Source: Macrostomum hystrix
Lineage: Eukaryota > Platyhelminthes > Macrostomidae
Direction: 5' to 3'
Assembly (NCBI GenBank): GCA_950097015.1
Contig: CATNEN010000005.1
Location: 1,922,001 to 1,986,000 of the forward strand
Length of the DNA stretch: 64,000 bases
Both the position numbers and the translations under genes were made by a program. Positions 1-15,200 of the stretch are shown piece by piece. The first letter of the stretch is position 1, and every line of letters starts with the position of its first letter. The notes beneath the pieces are model-generated. The model was not told the origin of the DNA, made no database searches, and saw nothing but the letters and a program-made list of their open reading frames with translations.

Positions 1-3000
1 TTCTGTGTATTCTTAGCCAACCCTCGCAGGTTCAATACAATTATAAACAGCAAGTTGTCTTTTTATAGTGTTATGTAAAGTGATGACTCATTTATTGTAG
101 CTTCGACGGTCGTCTTCGTTTTTAGCCACGTGTTCTCGTTGTCAGATTGAGTAGCTTGCAGTTGTAGCTAGACCTACTTTAGAGTAATTTAGTAGTTTGT
201 AGCTACATGGCACTTTTGTATTTTTTTTTCTGTTTGCTTTGTTTTAGGGTCTAAACCTTCTTATACAAAAAATTAGGGACAGGGCCTTTCTATTAGAGTT
301 AGAGTAGACCTACTGATGACTGATTGGCCTAGCTGCTACTACTCTAACTCTTTAAGGTTTTTAGGCTTGGCCCTAAAAGAATTGTAATGGAATAGGCTAG
401 GGCCTAGACCTTACAATGCTACACAGGCACTGACCTAGCAATGGTGCCAATGGATACTAGGCCTAGTGCTCAGGCTGTAAGGGGCCTAGCCTAGCTAGCT
501 AGCCTACTTTAATTGTCACAATGCTTGTCTTGTCTATGTAGTACTATTAGGGTCTATGCCTTGTAGCCAACAGATGGCTATTGGCTAAAATAGTAGACTA
601 GTTAACAAAATAAGTTGGTGCTAGACCACTGGTCATTTACTTTGTCAACTGCCAAAATAATTTTGATAATGGAACTGTGCCTAGGCCTAATAAATACAAC
701 TTACATACATACAATACTAGCCTGCCTAAGGTTAGAGTAGAAGCACAAGGTTTGGAATGACTGAAAGTTCTGCATAGACCTAACTTTAGGCCTCTAGTTA
801 TAGGCCTAGCTAATGGTTGGTAGGCCTAAACTAGGCTTAGAGCTCTAGAAAGGATCATGCAATTTCAAAATATAGGGCCTAAAAATGCTCCTATATCAAA
901 GTATCAAATCAAAATCAAAAGTAAAACTTCTGAAAGATTGTTAACTTTATGTTACTTATATAAAAATGCCTAGGACAGGGCCTAGCTTAATTTATAAACA
1001 TCTTTAGGCCCTAGGGTAATGTATCATCAACCAAACAAGAATGTGTATTTTTTAACTTCAAACCTAAGCTACAGATTTTCTATTCAAGATATGATGATAA
1101 ATCAAAAGCCAAGTTATAGAAAATAGTTAAATCTTTCTAAAAAGTATCTGATTTTGCTATTTTATCAAATAGAAAAATGTTATTCCTACTTTTTATCTAA
1201 AACCGAACAATGATTTTCATGTATCTTCAAACCAAACAGTGAATTTGATGTTTGGTTTTACAATTTGAGTGAGTGGTTTAATCTTATTTTAAGGAGTGAA
1301 CTATCATGAATTATGTAATTTGAAAGCATTTTTCATGCTCTATAAATAACTACATTTATGGTCATTTAATTGGCAAGCAACCATATACAATTTTTGTCTA
1401 AAGTACATACTGAAAAATGTTGTTAAAAAGTATGCTTTTGCAATAAAAATTTCTACTGAAACATCAATATCTTTCTTTCCTCTTAATGCTTCATTGCACA
1501 TCATGCCTCAGATTGTAGATAATTTCTTCAACTTTCAAATTAGTTGTTCTGTGAAACATAATAGCTTGTTTCTGTCTTGCAAGAGACCAAGGAAGGAGTC
1601 AAAATTCTTGTTCGGTTTTGAAGAAAAACTGTTCGGTTGATGATACATTACCCTATAGTTGGCATAAATTTACTTCAGTTTGCAAAATCATTTTTAAAAT
1701 GTAAAACAGTGCGAAACACACCGAACTGATGTGGCATGGAATTTTCTATTGTTGTCTATGGTCATGACCATAGACAGAAAGTCAGCAGAAAGAATCACTG
1801 AAAATTTCTTACCTTCACTAGTGACTTCAATCAGACAATATTTCCAAGCTTCCAACTGAGAATGGCTAGACGAGCAGCTAGACCTTTATGGATTGTGCCT
1901 CCCAACAAACTTCTGTTGGCTTAAGCACTGAAAGAGCTTAAACTCAGCTCAACTGTGATTCTTTCTGTTTTCTTTCTCTCCATGGTTATTGCCATAGACA
2001 ACTATGGAAAATTCCATGCCACGTCATTTCCATGTGTTTTACATGCTAAAAACACTTTTATGCTTTTAAACATTAGATCTTGCTAGTTAGGTCATCTATG
2101 TGACAAACAGCATGCTTTTTGCCTTCTTAGTATGTGTGCTTATGCCATAACTATACATGCGCAACACCCGGCCAAACACCCGTGAAACGAGGGCCAAGCA
2201 AGGTAAGTCACAAAACCAATTGACCAAGCACAAAAAATCAAAGGGGGACCAAGGGACAAAAAAGTAAGGCGTGAAGAAAAGGAAAAAAGGGGAGAGAAAA
2301 AGAGAGTAAATGAGAGCAATCTAAGTGAATAAGTCATAAATAGAGCAAAAACTAAGTTGCACGGCCGGCTAAGATTTGGGAGGTTGCACATGTATGTGCC
2401 ATAAGTAGGAAGGTGCTGTAGTGGTTGCCAGAAAAAAAATCTGCCATGTGCCGGCATAAAACTACTTAGTGCTATGTGACAATAAAGAGGACTTTATAAC
2501 TAGTTATAAGTAAATGAATAACAGAAAAAGCAGTCTTAAAAAATTGTGAACTAGTACTGCATAAAAAAGTGGCAAAAATTTTATCATATTATCCATTATT
2601 GTATTTACATTAAATAAAAGTTGATTCACATATTGTGAATATTTCAAATAATTAAACAAGCAAAAACTAAATTTTTATTCACATGCAAAAATAGTGTATT
2701 AAAATGATGATTGCTTTATTTTTACTTTATTACATTAATATAAAGAATACTTTTCACACTAGAATCTTTATTTCAGCTTGTCTATAATAATGCTAAGTAA
2801 TAGACAGTAATATAAAATGTAACACAAGGGTTTGAGCAATTGTGCAGTATTGTGTGCAGTTGCAAACCATGCTGGATCTATGCCTGAGACTTGACCTTGA
2901 GCTAGATGTTTTGGCTGTTACCACGGCACAGTGATACACAAGCCAGTTGGACCTGATTGCAGATAATTTTATCAAGACAGTTAACTCTGTAGCAAGAACT

Positions 3001-3289
3001 GCCTTGTTGTTGTTTGTGATACACTATTCGAGAAAATATAAAAATATAGTATTAGCCTTTTTAATTTAGCTAAATAAGGTAAGCTAGTAAGGGGCACAGT
3101 AATCATGCATATTAATGACGTCTTTGTTTTCTAGTTAGTACATTGTTAACACATTTTATTTATTTATTAATATCTTTGCTTTAAACCAAACTTTTTCTTT
3201 GTTACGATTTAGTATTGATTGTGTCTATTTGATTTTCAGAAAAGAACCTGCAATATTTTTAAAACTTTACAACTTAAAGCAAAAAAAGC
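1..3289. other. AT-rich region without a recognisable gene
   Basis: No exon-like open frame with good splice context was found on either strand. Positions 310-1,020 are dense in the word GGCCTA (about eleven times), often inside the palindrome TAGGCCTA. A foldback element lies at 1,700-2,046. The part at 2,140-2,460 has one open frame on the minus strand with a low-complexity, unconvincing product. It may hold promoter or 5' UTR of the downstream gene, but no element can be named. Confidence 0.6.
1700..2046. repeat. Foldback (inverted-repeat) element
   Basis: Left arm about 1,700-1,799 and right arm about 1,957-2,046 are imperfect reverse complements. Both contain GTGGCATGGAATTTTC, a GTTGTCTATGG segment and AGAAAGAATCAC in the same order, around a loop of about 155 bp. 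The arrangement resembles a MITE or foldback transposon. No target-site duplication was recognised, so the exact ends are uncertain. Confidence 0.6.
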
Positions 3290-6200
3290 ATGGACACATC
3301 TTCAACCTGGGTCATTGTTATGACTCCAATTCGTCGAGGTCCAATGACCACTCTAGAGTGTGTTCGCACCTCCGAGGAGAATATCGACCATAAGAAAGTG
3401 GCTCACATGGCCACAGGTGCCAATCAGGGTATTGTCATCAACAAGGCCATTGTGGATGATAGTAAGTTTTCTAACATGGCTTATGCAGGGGTTGGCAATG
3501 TATGGTTTGTGGGCCGGATAAGGCAGTTAAAGCTCCTTCCTGTCTCTAAACACTCTCTACTCTATATAGTTTATCCCGTGTCTCACCACATCTCATCTTA
3601 TCGCTGATTAAACAGGCCTGTGACCTTGATGTCTAATGCGATTGCCTCTTGCACTAAGGTTGCTGAGCTCGATTCCGCGGCGAGGCCACAATCGTTTGGG
3701 GCGCAGCCGCGGAGAGAAGGCTTGGTGGCTTGACGTGCAATTTACGCCGTTGAGGGCCAACCTCCATGGCACAGTGTTAGAGTGTACACTGCCTGACAAT
3801 GAGAAAGTGTGTGCCTGTGTACAGTATTTGTGTGCGTGTATGCTCAGAATGGGTCGAGTTGTCTCCTCGCTGGCTGCAGGTCTAATGTCACCAAATGATG
3901 TGCCATTGCCTGCAGCCCTCCTGCAATTATTATTAAATGATAACAGCTACTATTATTAGGACTTGGTACACTTGAACGGCAGACACATAAAAGTACAAAA
4001 TCCTGATCCCACAAAAGTTTTTTCTGCTTAGAAATTGTACCTTATATTCTTTAGCTAAATGATCGCGATATGTGAAATCATCCCAAAATAGTTGCTAACC
4101 AAAGTCCCTGTCCTATTCTGAACAGCCAGTGAGTGTGTGCGCATGTGTGTGTCATGACGCTGTACTGTTTGGCGCCTACAAGTCTCATCACCGATTCTGA
4201 TTACTATTCAGTACACGGTCCCGTCAAATGATTTATTCAACTGGTATTTTTTATTTCCCTGCTTAGCTTTGATTGCATTTTTAGTTAAAAGTTAGACACC
4301 AGACATCTTGTAGCAACTATTATGTCTTCATTTAGGTCCAATGTGCTGACTATATGCTAATAATTATTCATATAATTCCTTGTATCCTTCCTTCCACCGA
4401 GATGAGAATGTCGGTAAGATGAGAATGTCGGCGAGATGAGAATGTCGGCGAGATGAGAATGTCGGCGAAATGAGAATGTCGGCGAGATGAGAATGTCGGC
4501 GAGATAAGAATGTCGGCGAGATGAGAATGTCGCTGAGATGAGAATGTCGGCGAGATGAGAATGTCGGCGAAATGAGAATCGGCGAGATGAGAATGTCGGT
4601 GAGATTAGAATGTCGGTGAAATGAGAATCGACGAGATGAGATTCGGCAAGATGAGAATGTCTGTGAGATAAGAATGTCGGCGAGATGAGAATGTCGGTGA
4701 GATGAGAATGTCGGCGAAATGAGAATGTCGGCGAAATGAGAATCGGTGAGATTAGAATGTCGGTGAGATGAGAATCGACGAGATGAGATTCGGCAAGATG
4801 AGAATGTCGGTGAGATGAGAATGTCGGCGAAATGAGAATGTCGGCGAAATGATCAATCGGCGAGATGAGAATCGACGAGATGAGATTCGGCAAGATGAGA
4901 ATGTCGGCGAAATGAGAATCGGCGAGATGAGATTCGGCAAGATGAGAATGTCGGCGAAATGAGAATCGGCGAGATGAGATTCGGCAAGATAAGAATGTCG
5001 GCGAAATGAGAATCGGCGAGATGAGATTCGGCAAGATAAGAATGTCGGCGAAATGAGAATGTCGGCGAGATAAGAATCGGCGAAATGAGAATGTCGGCGA
5101 GATGAGATTCGGCCAAATGAGAATGTCGGCGTGATGAGAATGTCGGCGAGATGAGAATGAGAAGATGAGAATGAGAATGAGAATGTCGGCGAAATGAGAA
5201 TCGGCGAGACGAGAATGTCGGTGAGATTAGAATGTCGGTGAGATTAGAATGTCGGTGAGATGAGAATCGACGAGATGAGATTCGGCAAGATGAGAATGTC
5301 GGTGAGATGAGAATATCGGCGAGATAAGAATGTCGGCGAGATGAGAATGTCGGCGTGATGAGAATTTCGGCGAAATGAGAATCGGCAAGATAAGAATCGA
5401 CGAGATGAGATTCGGCAAGATAAGAATGTCGGCGAGATGAGAATATTGGCGAGATAAGAATGTCGGCGAGATGAGCATATCGGCGAGATAAGAATGTCGG
5501 CGAGATGAGAATATCGGCGAGATAAGAATGTCGGTGAGATGAGAATATCGGCGAGATAAGAATGTCGGTGAGATGAGATTCTGCGAACTGCGACGTACCA
5601 TACGATTGTAGCTTTTTATAATCGAACCTTAAAGGTGCATGTCATAAGTATGCTTTAAGGCTAGTAAATATAATTATAAAATCAACTGCATTCCTATCAA
5701 TTGTAGAATATACTCGTATATGACGAAGACTAAGGGCTACCCATGTCTGCTATTTTCCTGCCCAGATCAGTCTGTCCTGCGGACGTAATCAGCTTGCTGA
5801 TGATGCTCATGGGATTGGGTTTACTGTGCGGATAGGGGATAACAGAGGTGTGTGAGACGGTTTTCATATTGGCAATAAACCAAAAGATAGTCATAAACTA
5901 TCGTGCCTTTTGAAGCCATACTTTTCTATGATCTTTGCACGTCTGATAGACTAGCCGTGCAACCATTTTTTATGAAAAGAAATCTGCGTTTTAGTTACTA
6001 GTTTTCTACCGAATTAGGAAACTAAAGTCGCACGTGTTCACGAGATGAGAATTCTAATGCAATTCTTTAAGAAAAAGAACACAACATCCTATTCCTTTGA
6101 TCTATATATACAATTCTGTAAGTGCGTAGATGCAGTCTAGTATAGAAAATAAACTTTATTTGGATGCCATTTTGCAGGCCAGATTCAAATAGCTAAATCT

Positions 6201-9200
6201 GGAAAGTTCTGATTGTGATTTCAAGTCACAACTGATAAACTATGCTAATAATTTAAGCTGCGAACATAAGAATGGCGCTAAGATGCTTGCTTTGACTTGA
6301 AATGTTAATTTTACATTGCTGGGAATTTTTATAAATGGAATTACAAAGTCGCTACTATCTGTTTTAGATCTGTTTTTGCTATCTGCTGCTGCAATCCAGT
6401 TTTGTGCAAAAATATCCCATCTACTGCAATCCTTATTTTCCCAAAATATCCCACCTGCTGCAATCCTTATTTACCCAAAATATCCCATCTGCTGCAATCC
6501 TTATTTACACAAATTATCCCATCTGCTGCAATCCTTATTTACACAAATTATCCCATCTGCTGCAATCCTTATTTGCCCAAAATATCCCATCTGCTGCAAT
6601 CCTTATTTGCCAAAAATATCCCTTCTACTGCAATCCTTATTTTCCCAAAATATCCCATCTGCTGCAATCCTTATTTACCCAAAATATCCCATCTGCTGCA
6701 ATCCTTATTTACACAAATTATCCCATCTGCTGCAATCCTTATTTACACAAATTATCCCATCTGCTGCAATCCTTTTTTGCCCAAAATATCCCATCTGCTG
6801 CAATCCTTATTTGCCTAAAATATCCCATCTGCTGCAATCCTTATTTGCCTAAAATATCCCATCTGCTGCAATCCTTATTTGCCCAAAATATCCCATCTAC
6901 TGCAATCCTTATTTGCCTAAAATATCCCATTGCTGCAATCCTAATTTACCAAAAATATCCCATCTGCTGCAATACTTATTTGCCCAAAATATCCCATTGC
7001 TGCAATCCTTATTTACCCAAAATATCCCATCTGTTGCAATCCTTATTTACACAAAATATCCCATCTGCTGCAATCCTTATTTGCCCAAAATATCCCATCT
7101 GTCACAATCAAAATCTTTCTAATTGAAAAATGAAGTGAATTGAATAGGCCCCTATACTATTCTAATTTCTGTCATTTTATTTTTTCCAGAATATACCACT
7201 TTTCGAAATCCACATTCTTATTGTATTCCAATCCCATCGCATAAAATCCCATTGAGGCAGACTTCCAAAATGAATATGTAACATCACATCTGCCAATCGT
7301 GTTAAACTGGCTATTACTACAACTCAACTATCTACATTTCAACTATGCTAACTACGAGTAATATAGATTAAAACGTTTATTTTAGAGGACTCGATAAGTA
7401 TCAAAGCTCATTAGCTGACCTTAGTTACCTTTCCTCATTACATCAATCGTGCTCTAGTAAAATTGATGCATTAAAAAACATTTCTAGACGGCTCCTACAA
7501 TCAGCTGTTGAATTCTGAATCTGAAATCACTTACAAGTGTTTCGTAGTCAACCAGGATTCGCGAGATACTCGGGCGGTGAGTCACTGGCATGCTTTATTC
7601 ATCATCCGTTTTTTTGCTCTTGCTTATCCCCAATTCTGCTTTTAGACTTCATGCCTATTTTATGGATGCCTGCAGCTAGTTATATTCATAAAGACGCATT
7701 GCTGATTGATTGATTCATCAGTGTGTAGCGTGCATATACAAAGTGTCTTAGTTACGTAATAGTATACACCCTCCTGCTCATTCTTCAACTGCAAAAAGTC
7801 GTGCTAAGCTGTAGTCCACGAGCTATTTATCTGTACAGAGACATCTAGTTCTTATCCCCCAGCCATCTAGATCTAATCTCCAGCAATATAGTTCTTATTC
7901 ACAGCTATCTAGTTCTTATCCCCAGCTATCTAGTTCTTATCCCCAGCCATCTAGTTCTTATCCTCAGCCATCTAGTTCTTATCCCCAGTTACCCCCAGAT
8001 ATCTCCAGCCATCTAGTTCTTATCTCCTGTTCTCACCTCCCTACAAAACCAGCTAGTTCTCACCTCCCTACAAAACCATCTAGTTCTTATCTCCTGTTCT
8101 CACCTCCCTACAAAACCAGCTAGTTCTCACCTCCCTACAAAACCATCTAGTTCTTATCTCCTGTTCTCACCTCCCTACAAAACCAGCTAGTTCTTATCTC
8201 CTGTTCTCACCTCCCTACAAAACCAACTAGTTCTTATCTCCTGTTCTCACCTCCCTACAAAACCAACTAGTTCTTATCTCCTGTTCTCACCTCCCTACAA
8301 AACCAGCTAGTTCTCACCTCCCTACAAAACCAACTAGTTCTCACCTCCCTACAAAACCAGCTAGTTCTCACCTCCCTACAAAACCAGCTAGTTCTCACCT
8401 CCCTACAAAACCAGCTAGTTCTCACCTCCCTACAAAACCAGCTAGTTCTTACCTCCCTACAAAACCAGCTAGTTCTCACCTCCCTACAAAACCAGCTAGT
8501 TCTCACCTCCCTACAAAACCAGCTAGTTCTCACCTCCCTACAAAACCAGCTAGTTCTCACCTCCCTACAAAACCAGCTAGTTCTCACCTCCCTACAAAAC
8601 CATCTATTTCTTATCTCCTGTTCTCACCTCCCTACAAAACCAACTAGTTCTTATATCCTGTTCTCACCTCCCTACAAAACCAACTAGTTCTTATCTCCTG
8701 TTCTCACCTCCCTACAAAACCAGCTAGTTCCTATCTCCTGTTCTCACCTCCCTACAAAACCAACTAGTTCTCACCTCCCTACAAAACCAGCTAGTTCTCA
8801 CCTCCCTACAAAACCAGCTAGTTCTCACCTCCCTACAAAACCAGCTAGTTCTCACCTCCCTACAAAACCAGCTAGTTCTCACCTCCCTACAAAACCAGCT
8901 AGTTCTTACCTCCCTACAAAACCAGCTAGTTCTCACCTCCCTACAAAACCAACTAGTTCTCACCTCCCTACAAAACCAGCTAGTTCTCACCTCCCTACAA
9001 AACCAGCTAGTTCTCACCTCCCTACAAAACCAGCTAGTTCTCACCTCCCTACAAAACCAGCTAGTTCTTACCTCCCTACAAAACCAGCTAGTTCTTACCT
9101 CCTGTTCTCACCTCCCTACAAAACCAACTAGTTCTTATCTCCTGTTCTCACCTCCCTACAACACCAGCTAGTTCTCACCTCCCTACAAAACCAGCTAGTT

Positions 9201-12200
9201 GTTACCTCCCTACAAAACCAGCTAGTTCTCACCTCCCTACAAAACCAGCTAGTTCTTACCTCCCTACAAAATCAGCTAGTTCTTACCTCCCTACAAAACC
9301 AGCTAGTTCTTACCTCCCTACAAAACCAACTAGTTCTTATCTCCTGTTCTCACCTCCCTACAAAACCAGCTAGTTCTCACCTCCCTACAAAACCATCTAG
9401 TTCTTATCTCCTGTTCTCACCTCCCTACAAAACCAACTAGTTCTTATATCCTGTTCTCACCTCCCTACAAAACCAACTAGTTCTTATCTCCTGTTCTCAC
9501 CTCCCTACAAAACCAGCTAGTTCCTATCTCCTGTTCTCACCTCCCTACAAAACCAACTAGTTCTCACCTCCCTACAAAATCATCTAGTTCTTATCTCCTG
9601 TTCTCACCTCCCTACAAAACCAACTAGTTCTTATCTCCTGTTCTCACCTCCCTACAAAACCAACTAGTTCTTATCTCCTGTTCTCACCTCCCTACAAAAC
9701 CAGCTAGTTCTCACCTCCCTACAAAACCAGCTAGTTCTCACCTCCCTACAAAACCAACTAGTTCTCACCTCCCTACAAAACCAGCTAGTTGTTACCTCCC
9801 TACTAAACCAGCTAGTTCTTACCTCCCTACAAAACCAGCTAGTTCTTACCTCCCTACAAAACCAGCTAGTTCTCACCTCCCTACAAAACCAGCTAGTTGT
9901 TACCTCCCTACAAAACCAGCTAGTTCTCACCTCCCTACAAAACCAGCTAGTTCTCACCTCCCTACAAAACCATCTAGTTCTTATCTCCTGTTCTCACCTC
10001 CCTACAAAACCAACTAGTTCTTATCTCCTGTTCTCACCTCCCTACAACACCAGCTAGTTCTTACCTCCCTACAAAACCAGCTAGTTCTCACCTCCCTACA
10101 AAACCAGCTAGTTCTTACCTCCCTACAAAACCAGCTAGTTCTTACCTCCCTACAAAACCAGCTAGTTCTCACCTCCCTACAAAACCATCTAGTTCTTATC
10201 TCCTGTTCTCACCTCCCTACAAAACCAGCTAGTTCTCACCTCCCTACAAAACCATCTAGTTCTTATCTCCTGTTCTCACCTCCCTACAAAACCAGCTAGT
10301 TCTTATCTCCTGTTCTCACCTCCCTACAAAACCAACTAGTTCTTATCTCCTGTTCTCACCTCCCTACAAAACCAACTAGTTCTTATCTCCTGTTCTCACC
10401 TCCCTACAAAACCAGCTAGTTCTCACCTCCCTACAAAACCAGCTAGTTCTCACCTCCCTACAAAACCAGCTAGTTCTCACCTCCCTACAAAACCAGCTAG
10501 TTCTCACCTCCCTACAAAACCAGCTAGTTCTCACCTCCCTACAAAACCAGCTAGTTCTTACCTCCCTACAAAACCAGCTAGTTCTCACCTCCCTACAAAA
10601 CCAGCTAGTTCTCACCTCCCTACAAAACCAGCTAGTTCTCACCTCCCTACAAAACCAGCTAGTTCTCACCTCCCTACAAAACCAGCTAGTTCTCACCTCC
10701 CTACAAAACCATCTATTTCTTATCTCCTGTTCTCACCTCCCTACAAAACCAACTAGTTCTTATATCCTGTTCTCACCTCCCTACAAAACCAACTAGTTCT
10801 TATCTCCTGTTCTCACCTCCCTACAAAACCAGCTAGTTCCTATCTCCTGTTCTCACCTCCCTACAAAACCAACTAGTTCTCACCTCCCTACAAAACCAGC
10901 TAGTTCTCACCTCCCTACAAAACCAGCTAGTTCTCACCTCCCTACAAAACCAGCTAGTTCTCACCTCCCTACAAACCAGCTAGTTCTCACCTCCCTACAA
11001 AACCAGCTAGTTCTTACCTCCCTACAAAACCAGCTAGTTCTCACCTCCCTACAAAACCAACTAGTTCTCACCTCCCTACAAAACCAGCTAGTTCTCACCT
11101 CCCTACAAAACCAGCTAGTTCTCACCTCCCTACAAAACCAGCTAGTTCTCACCTCCCTACAAAACCAGCTAGTTCTTACCTCCCTACAAAACCAGCTAGT
11201 TCTTACCTCCTGTTCTCACCTCCCTACAAAACCAACTAGTTCTTATCTCCTGTTCTCACCTCCCTACAACACCAGCTAGTTCTCACCTCCCTACAAAACC
11301 AGCTAGTTGTTACCTCCCTACAAAACCAGCTAGTTCTCACCTCCCTACAAAACCAGCTAGTTCTTACCTCCCTACAAAATCAGCTAGTTCTTACCTCCCT
11401 ACAAAACCAGCTAGTTCTTACCTCCCTACAAAACCAACTAGTTCTTATCTCCTGTTCTCACCTCCCTACAAAACCAGCTAGTTCTCACCTCCCTACAAAA
11501 CCATCTAGTTCTTATCTCCTGTTCTCACCTCCCTACAAAACCAACTAGTTCTTATATCCTGTTCTCACCTCCCTACAAAACCAACTAGTTCTTATCTCCT
11601 GTTCTCACCTCCCTACAAAACCAGCTAGTTCCTATCTCCTGTTCTCACCTCCCTACAAAACCAACTAGTTCTCACCTCCCTACAAAATCATCTAGTTCTT
11701 ATCTCCTGTTCTTACCTCCCTACAAAACCAACTAGTTCTTATCTCCTGTTCTCACCTCCCTACAAAACCAACTAGTTCTTATCTCCTGTTCTCACCTCCC
11801 TACAAAACCAGCTAGTTCTCACCTCCCTACAAAACCAGCTAGTTCTTACCTCCCTACAAAACCAGCTAGTTCTTACCTCCTGTTCTCACCTCCCTACAAA
11901 ACCAACTAGTTCTTATCTCCTGTTCTCACCTCCCTACAACACCAGCTAGTTCTCACCTCCCTACAAAACCAGCTAGTTGTTACCTCCCTACAAAACCAGC
12001 TAGTTCTCACCTCCCTACAAAACCAGCTAGTTCTTACCTCCCTACAAAATCAGCTAGTTCTTACCTCCCTACAAAACCAGCTAGTTCTTACCTCCCTACA
12101 AAACCAACTAGTTCTTATCTCCTGTTCTCACCTCCCTACAAAACCAGCTAGTTCTCACCTCCCTACAAAACCATCTAGTTCTTATCTCCTGTTCTCACCT

Positions 12201-15200
12201 CCCTACAAAACCAACTAGTTCTTATATCCTGTTCTCACCTCCCTACAAAACCAACTAGTTCTTATCTCCTGTTCTCACCTCCCTACAAAACCAGCTAGTT
12301 CCTATCTCCTGTTCTCACCTCCCTACAAAACCAACTAGTTCTCACCTCCCTACAAAATCATCTAGTTCTTATCTCCTGTTCTCACCTCCCTACAAAACCA
12401 ACTAGTTCTTATCTCCTGTTCTCACCTCCCTACAAAACCAACTAGTTCTTATCTCCTGTTCTCACCTCCCTACAAAACCAGCTAGTTCTCACCTCCCTAC
12501 AAAACCAGCTAGTTCTCACCTCCCTACAAAACCAACTAGTTCTCACCTCCCTACAAAACCAGCTAGTTGTTACCTCCCTACTAAACCAGCTAGTTCTTAC
12601 CTCCCTACAAAACCAGCTAGTTCTTACCTCCCTACAAAACCAGCTAGTTCTCACCTCCCTACAAAACCAGCTAGTTGTTACCTCCCTACAAAACCAGCTA
12701 GTTCTCACCTCCCTACAAAACCAGCTAGTTCTCACCTCCCTACAAAACCATCTAGTTCTTATCTCCTGTTCTCACCTCCCTACAAAACCAACTAGTTCTT
12801 ATCTCCTGTTCTCACCTCCCTACAACACCAGCTAGTTCTTACCTCCCTACAAAACCAGCTAGTTCTCACCTCCCTACAAAACCAGCTAGTTCTTACCTCC
12901 CTACAAAACCAGCTAGTTCTTACCTCCCTACAAAACCAGCTAGTTCTCACCTCCCTACAAAACCATCTAGTTCTTATCTCCTGTTCTCACCTCCCTACAA
13001 AACCAGCTAGTTCTCACCTCCCTACAAAACCATCTAGTTCTTATCTCCTGTTCTCACCTCCCTACAAAACCAGCTAGTTCTTATCTCCTGTTCTCACCTC
13101 CCTACAAAACCAACTAGTTCTTATCTCCTGTTCTCACCTCCCTACAAAACCAACTAGTTCTTATCTCCTGTTCTCACCTCCCTACAAAACCAGCTAGTTC
13201 TCACCTCCCTACAAAACCAGCTAGTTCTCACCTCCCTACAAAACCAGCTAGTTCTCACCTCCCTACAAAACCAGCTAGTTCTCACCTCCCTACAAAACCA
13301 GCTAGTTCTCACCTCCCTACAAAACCAGCTAGTTCTTACCTCCCTACAAAACCAGCTAGTTCTCACCTCCCTACAAAACCAGCTAGTTCTCACCTCCCTA
13401 CAAAACCAGCTAGTTCTCACCTCCCTACAAAACCAGCTAGTTCTCACCTCCCTACAAAACCAGCTAGTTCTCACCTCCCTACAAAACCATCTATTTCTTA
13501 TCTCCTGTTCTCACCTCCCTACAAAACCAACTAGTTCTTATATCCTGTTCTCACCTCCCTACAAAACCAACTAGTTCTTATCTCCTGTTCTCACCTCCCT
13601 ACAAAACCAGCTAGTTCCTATCTCCTGTTCTCACCTCCCTACAAAACCAACTAGTTCTCACCTCCCTACAAAACCAGCTAGTTCTCACCTCCCTACAAAA
13701 CCAGCTAGTTCTCACCTCCCTACAAAACCAGCTAGTTCTCACCTCCCTACAAAACCAGCTAGTTCTCACCTCCCTACAAAACCAGCTAGTTCTTACCTCC
13801 CTACAAAACCAGCTAGTTCTCACCTCCCTACAAAACCAACTAGTTCTCACCTCCCTACAAAACCAGCTAGTTCTCACCTCCCTACAAAACCAGCTAGTTC
13901 TCACCTCCCTACAAAACCAGCTAGTTCTCACCTCCCTACAAAACCAGCTAGTTCTTACCTCCCTACAAAAACCAGCTAGTTCTTACCTCCTGTTCTCACC
14001 TCCCTACAAAACCAACTAGTTCTTATCTCCTGTTCTCACCTCCCTACAACACCAGCTAGTTCTCACCTCCCTACAAAACCAGCTAGTTGTTACCTCCCTA
14101 CAAAACCAGCTAGTTCTCACCTCCCTACAAAACCAGCTAGTTCTTACCTCCCTACAAAATCAGCTAGTTCTTACCTCCCTACAAAACCAGCTAGTTCTTA
14201 CCTCCCTACAAAACCAACTAGTTCTTATCTCCTGTTCTCACCTCCCTACAAAACCAGCTAGTTCTCACCTCCCTACAAAACCATCTAGTTCTTATCTCCT
14301 GTTCTCACCTCCCTACAAAACCAACTAGTTCTTATATCCTGTTCTCACCTCCCTACAAAACCAACTAGTTCTTATCTCCTGTTCTCACCTCCCTACAAAA
14401 CCAGCTAGTTCCTATCTCCTGTTCTCACCTCCCTACAAAACCAACTAGTTCTCACCTCCCTACAAAATCATCTAGTTCTTATCTCCTGTTCTTACCTCCC
14501 TACAAAACCAACTAGTTCTTATCTCCTGTTCTCACCTCCCTACAAAACCAACTAGTTCTTATCTCCTGTTCTCACCTCCCTACAAAACCAGCTAGTTCTC
14601 ACCTCCCTACAAAACCAGCTAGTTCTCACCTCCCTACAAAACCAACTAGTTCTCACCTCCCTACAAAACCAGCTAGTTGTTACCTCCCTACTAAACCAGC
14701 TAGTTCTTACCTCCCTACAAAACCAGCTAGTTCTTACCTCCCTACAAAACCAGCTAGTTCTCACCTCCCTACAAAACCAGCTAGTTGTTACCTCCCTACA
14801 AAACCAGCTAGTTCTCACCTCCCTACAAAACCAGCTAGTTCTCACCTCCCTACAAAACCATCTAGTTCTTATCTCCTGTTCTCACCTCCCTACAAAACCA
14901 ACTAGTTCTTATCTCCTGTTCTCACCTCCCTACAACACCAGCTAGTTCTTACCTCCCTACAAAACCAGCTAGTTCTCACCTCCCTACAAAACCAGCTAGT
15001 TCTTACCTCCCTACAAAACCAGCTAGTTCTTACCTCCCTACAAAACCAGCTAGTTCTCACCTCCCTACAAAACCAGCTAGTTCTTACCTCCCTACAAAAC
15101 CAGCTAGTTCTCACCTCCCTACAAAACCAGCTAGTTCTCACCTCCCTACAAAACCAGCTAGTTCTCACCTCCCTACAAAACCAGCTAGTTCTCACCTCCC

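Noticed and set aside
4357-7126. Long open frames over the 17-bp and 34-bp arrays
   Set aside because: They are repeat artefacts. In the 34-bp array all three plus frames are open because the unit lacks stops in every frame.
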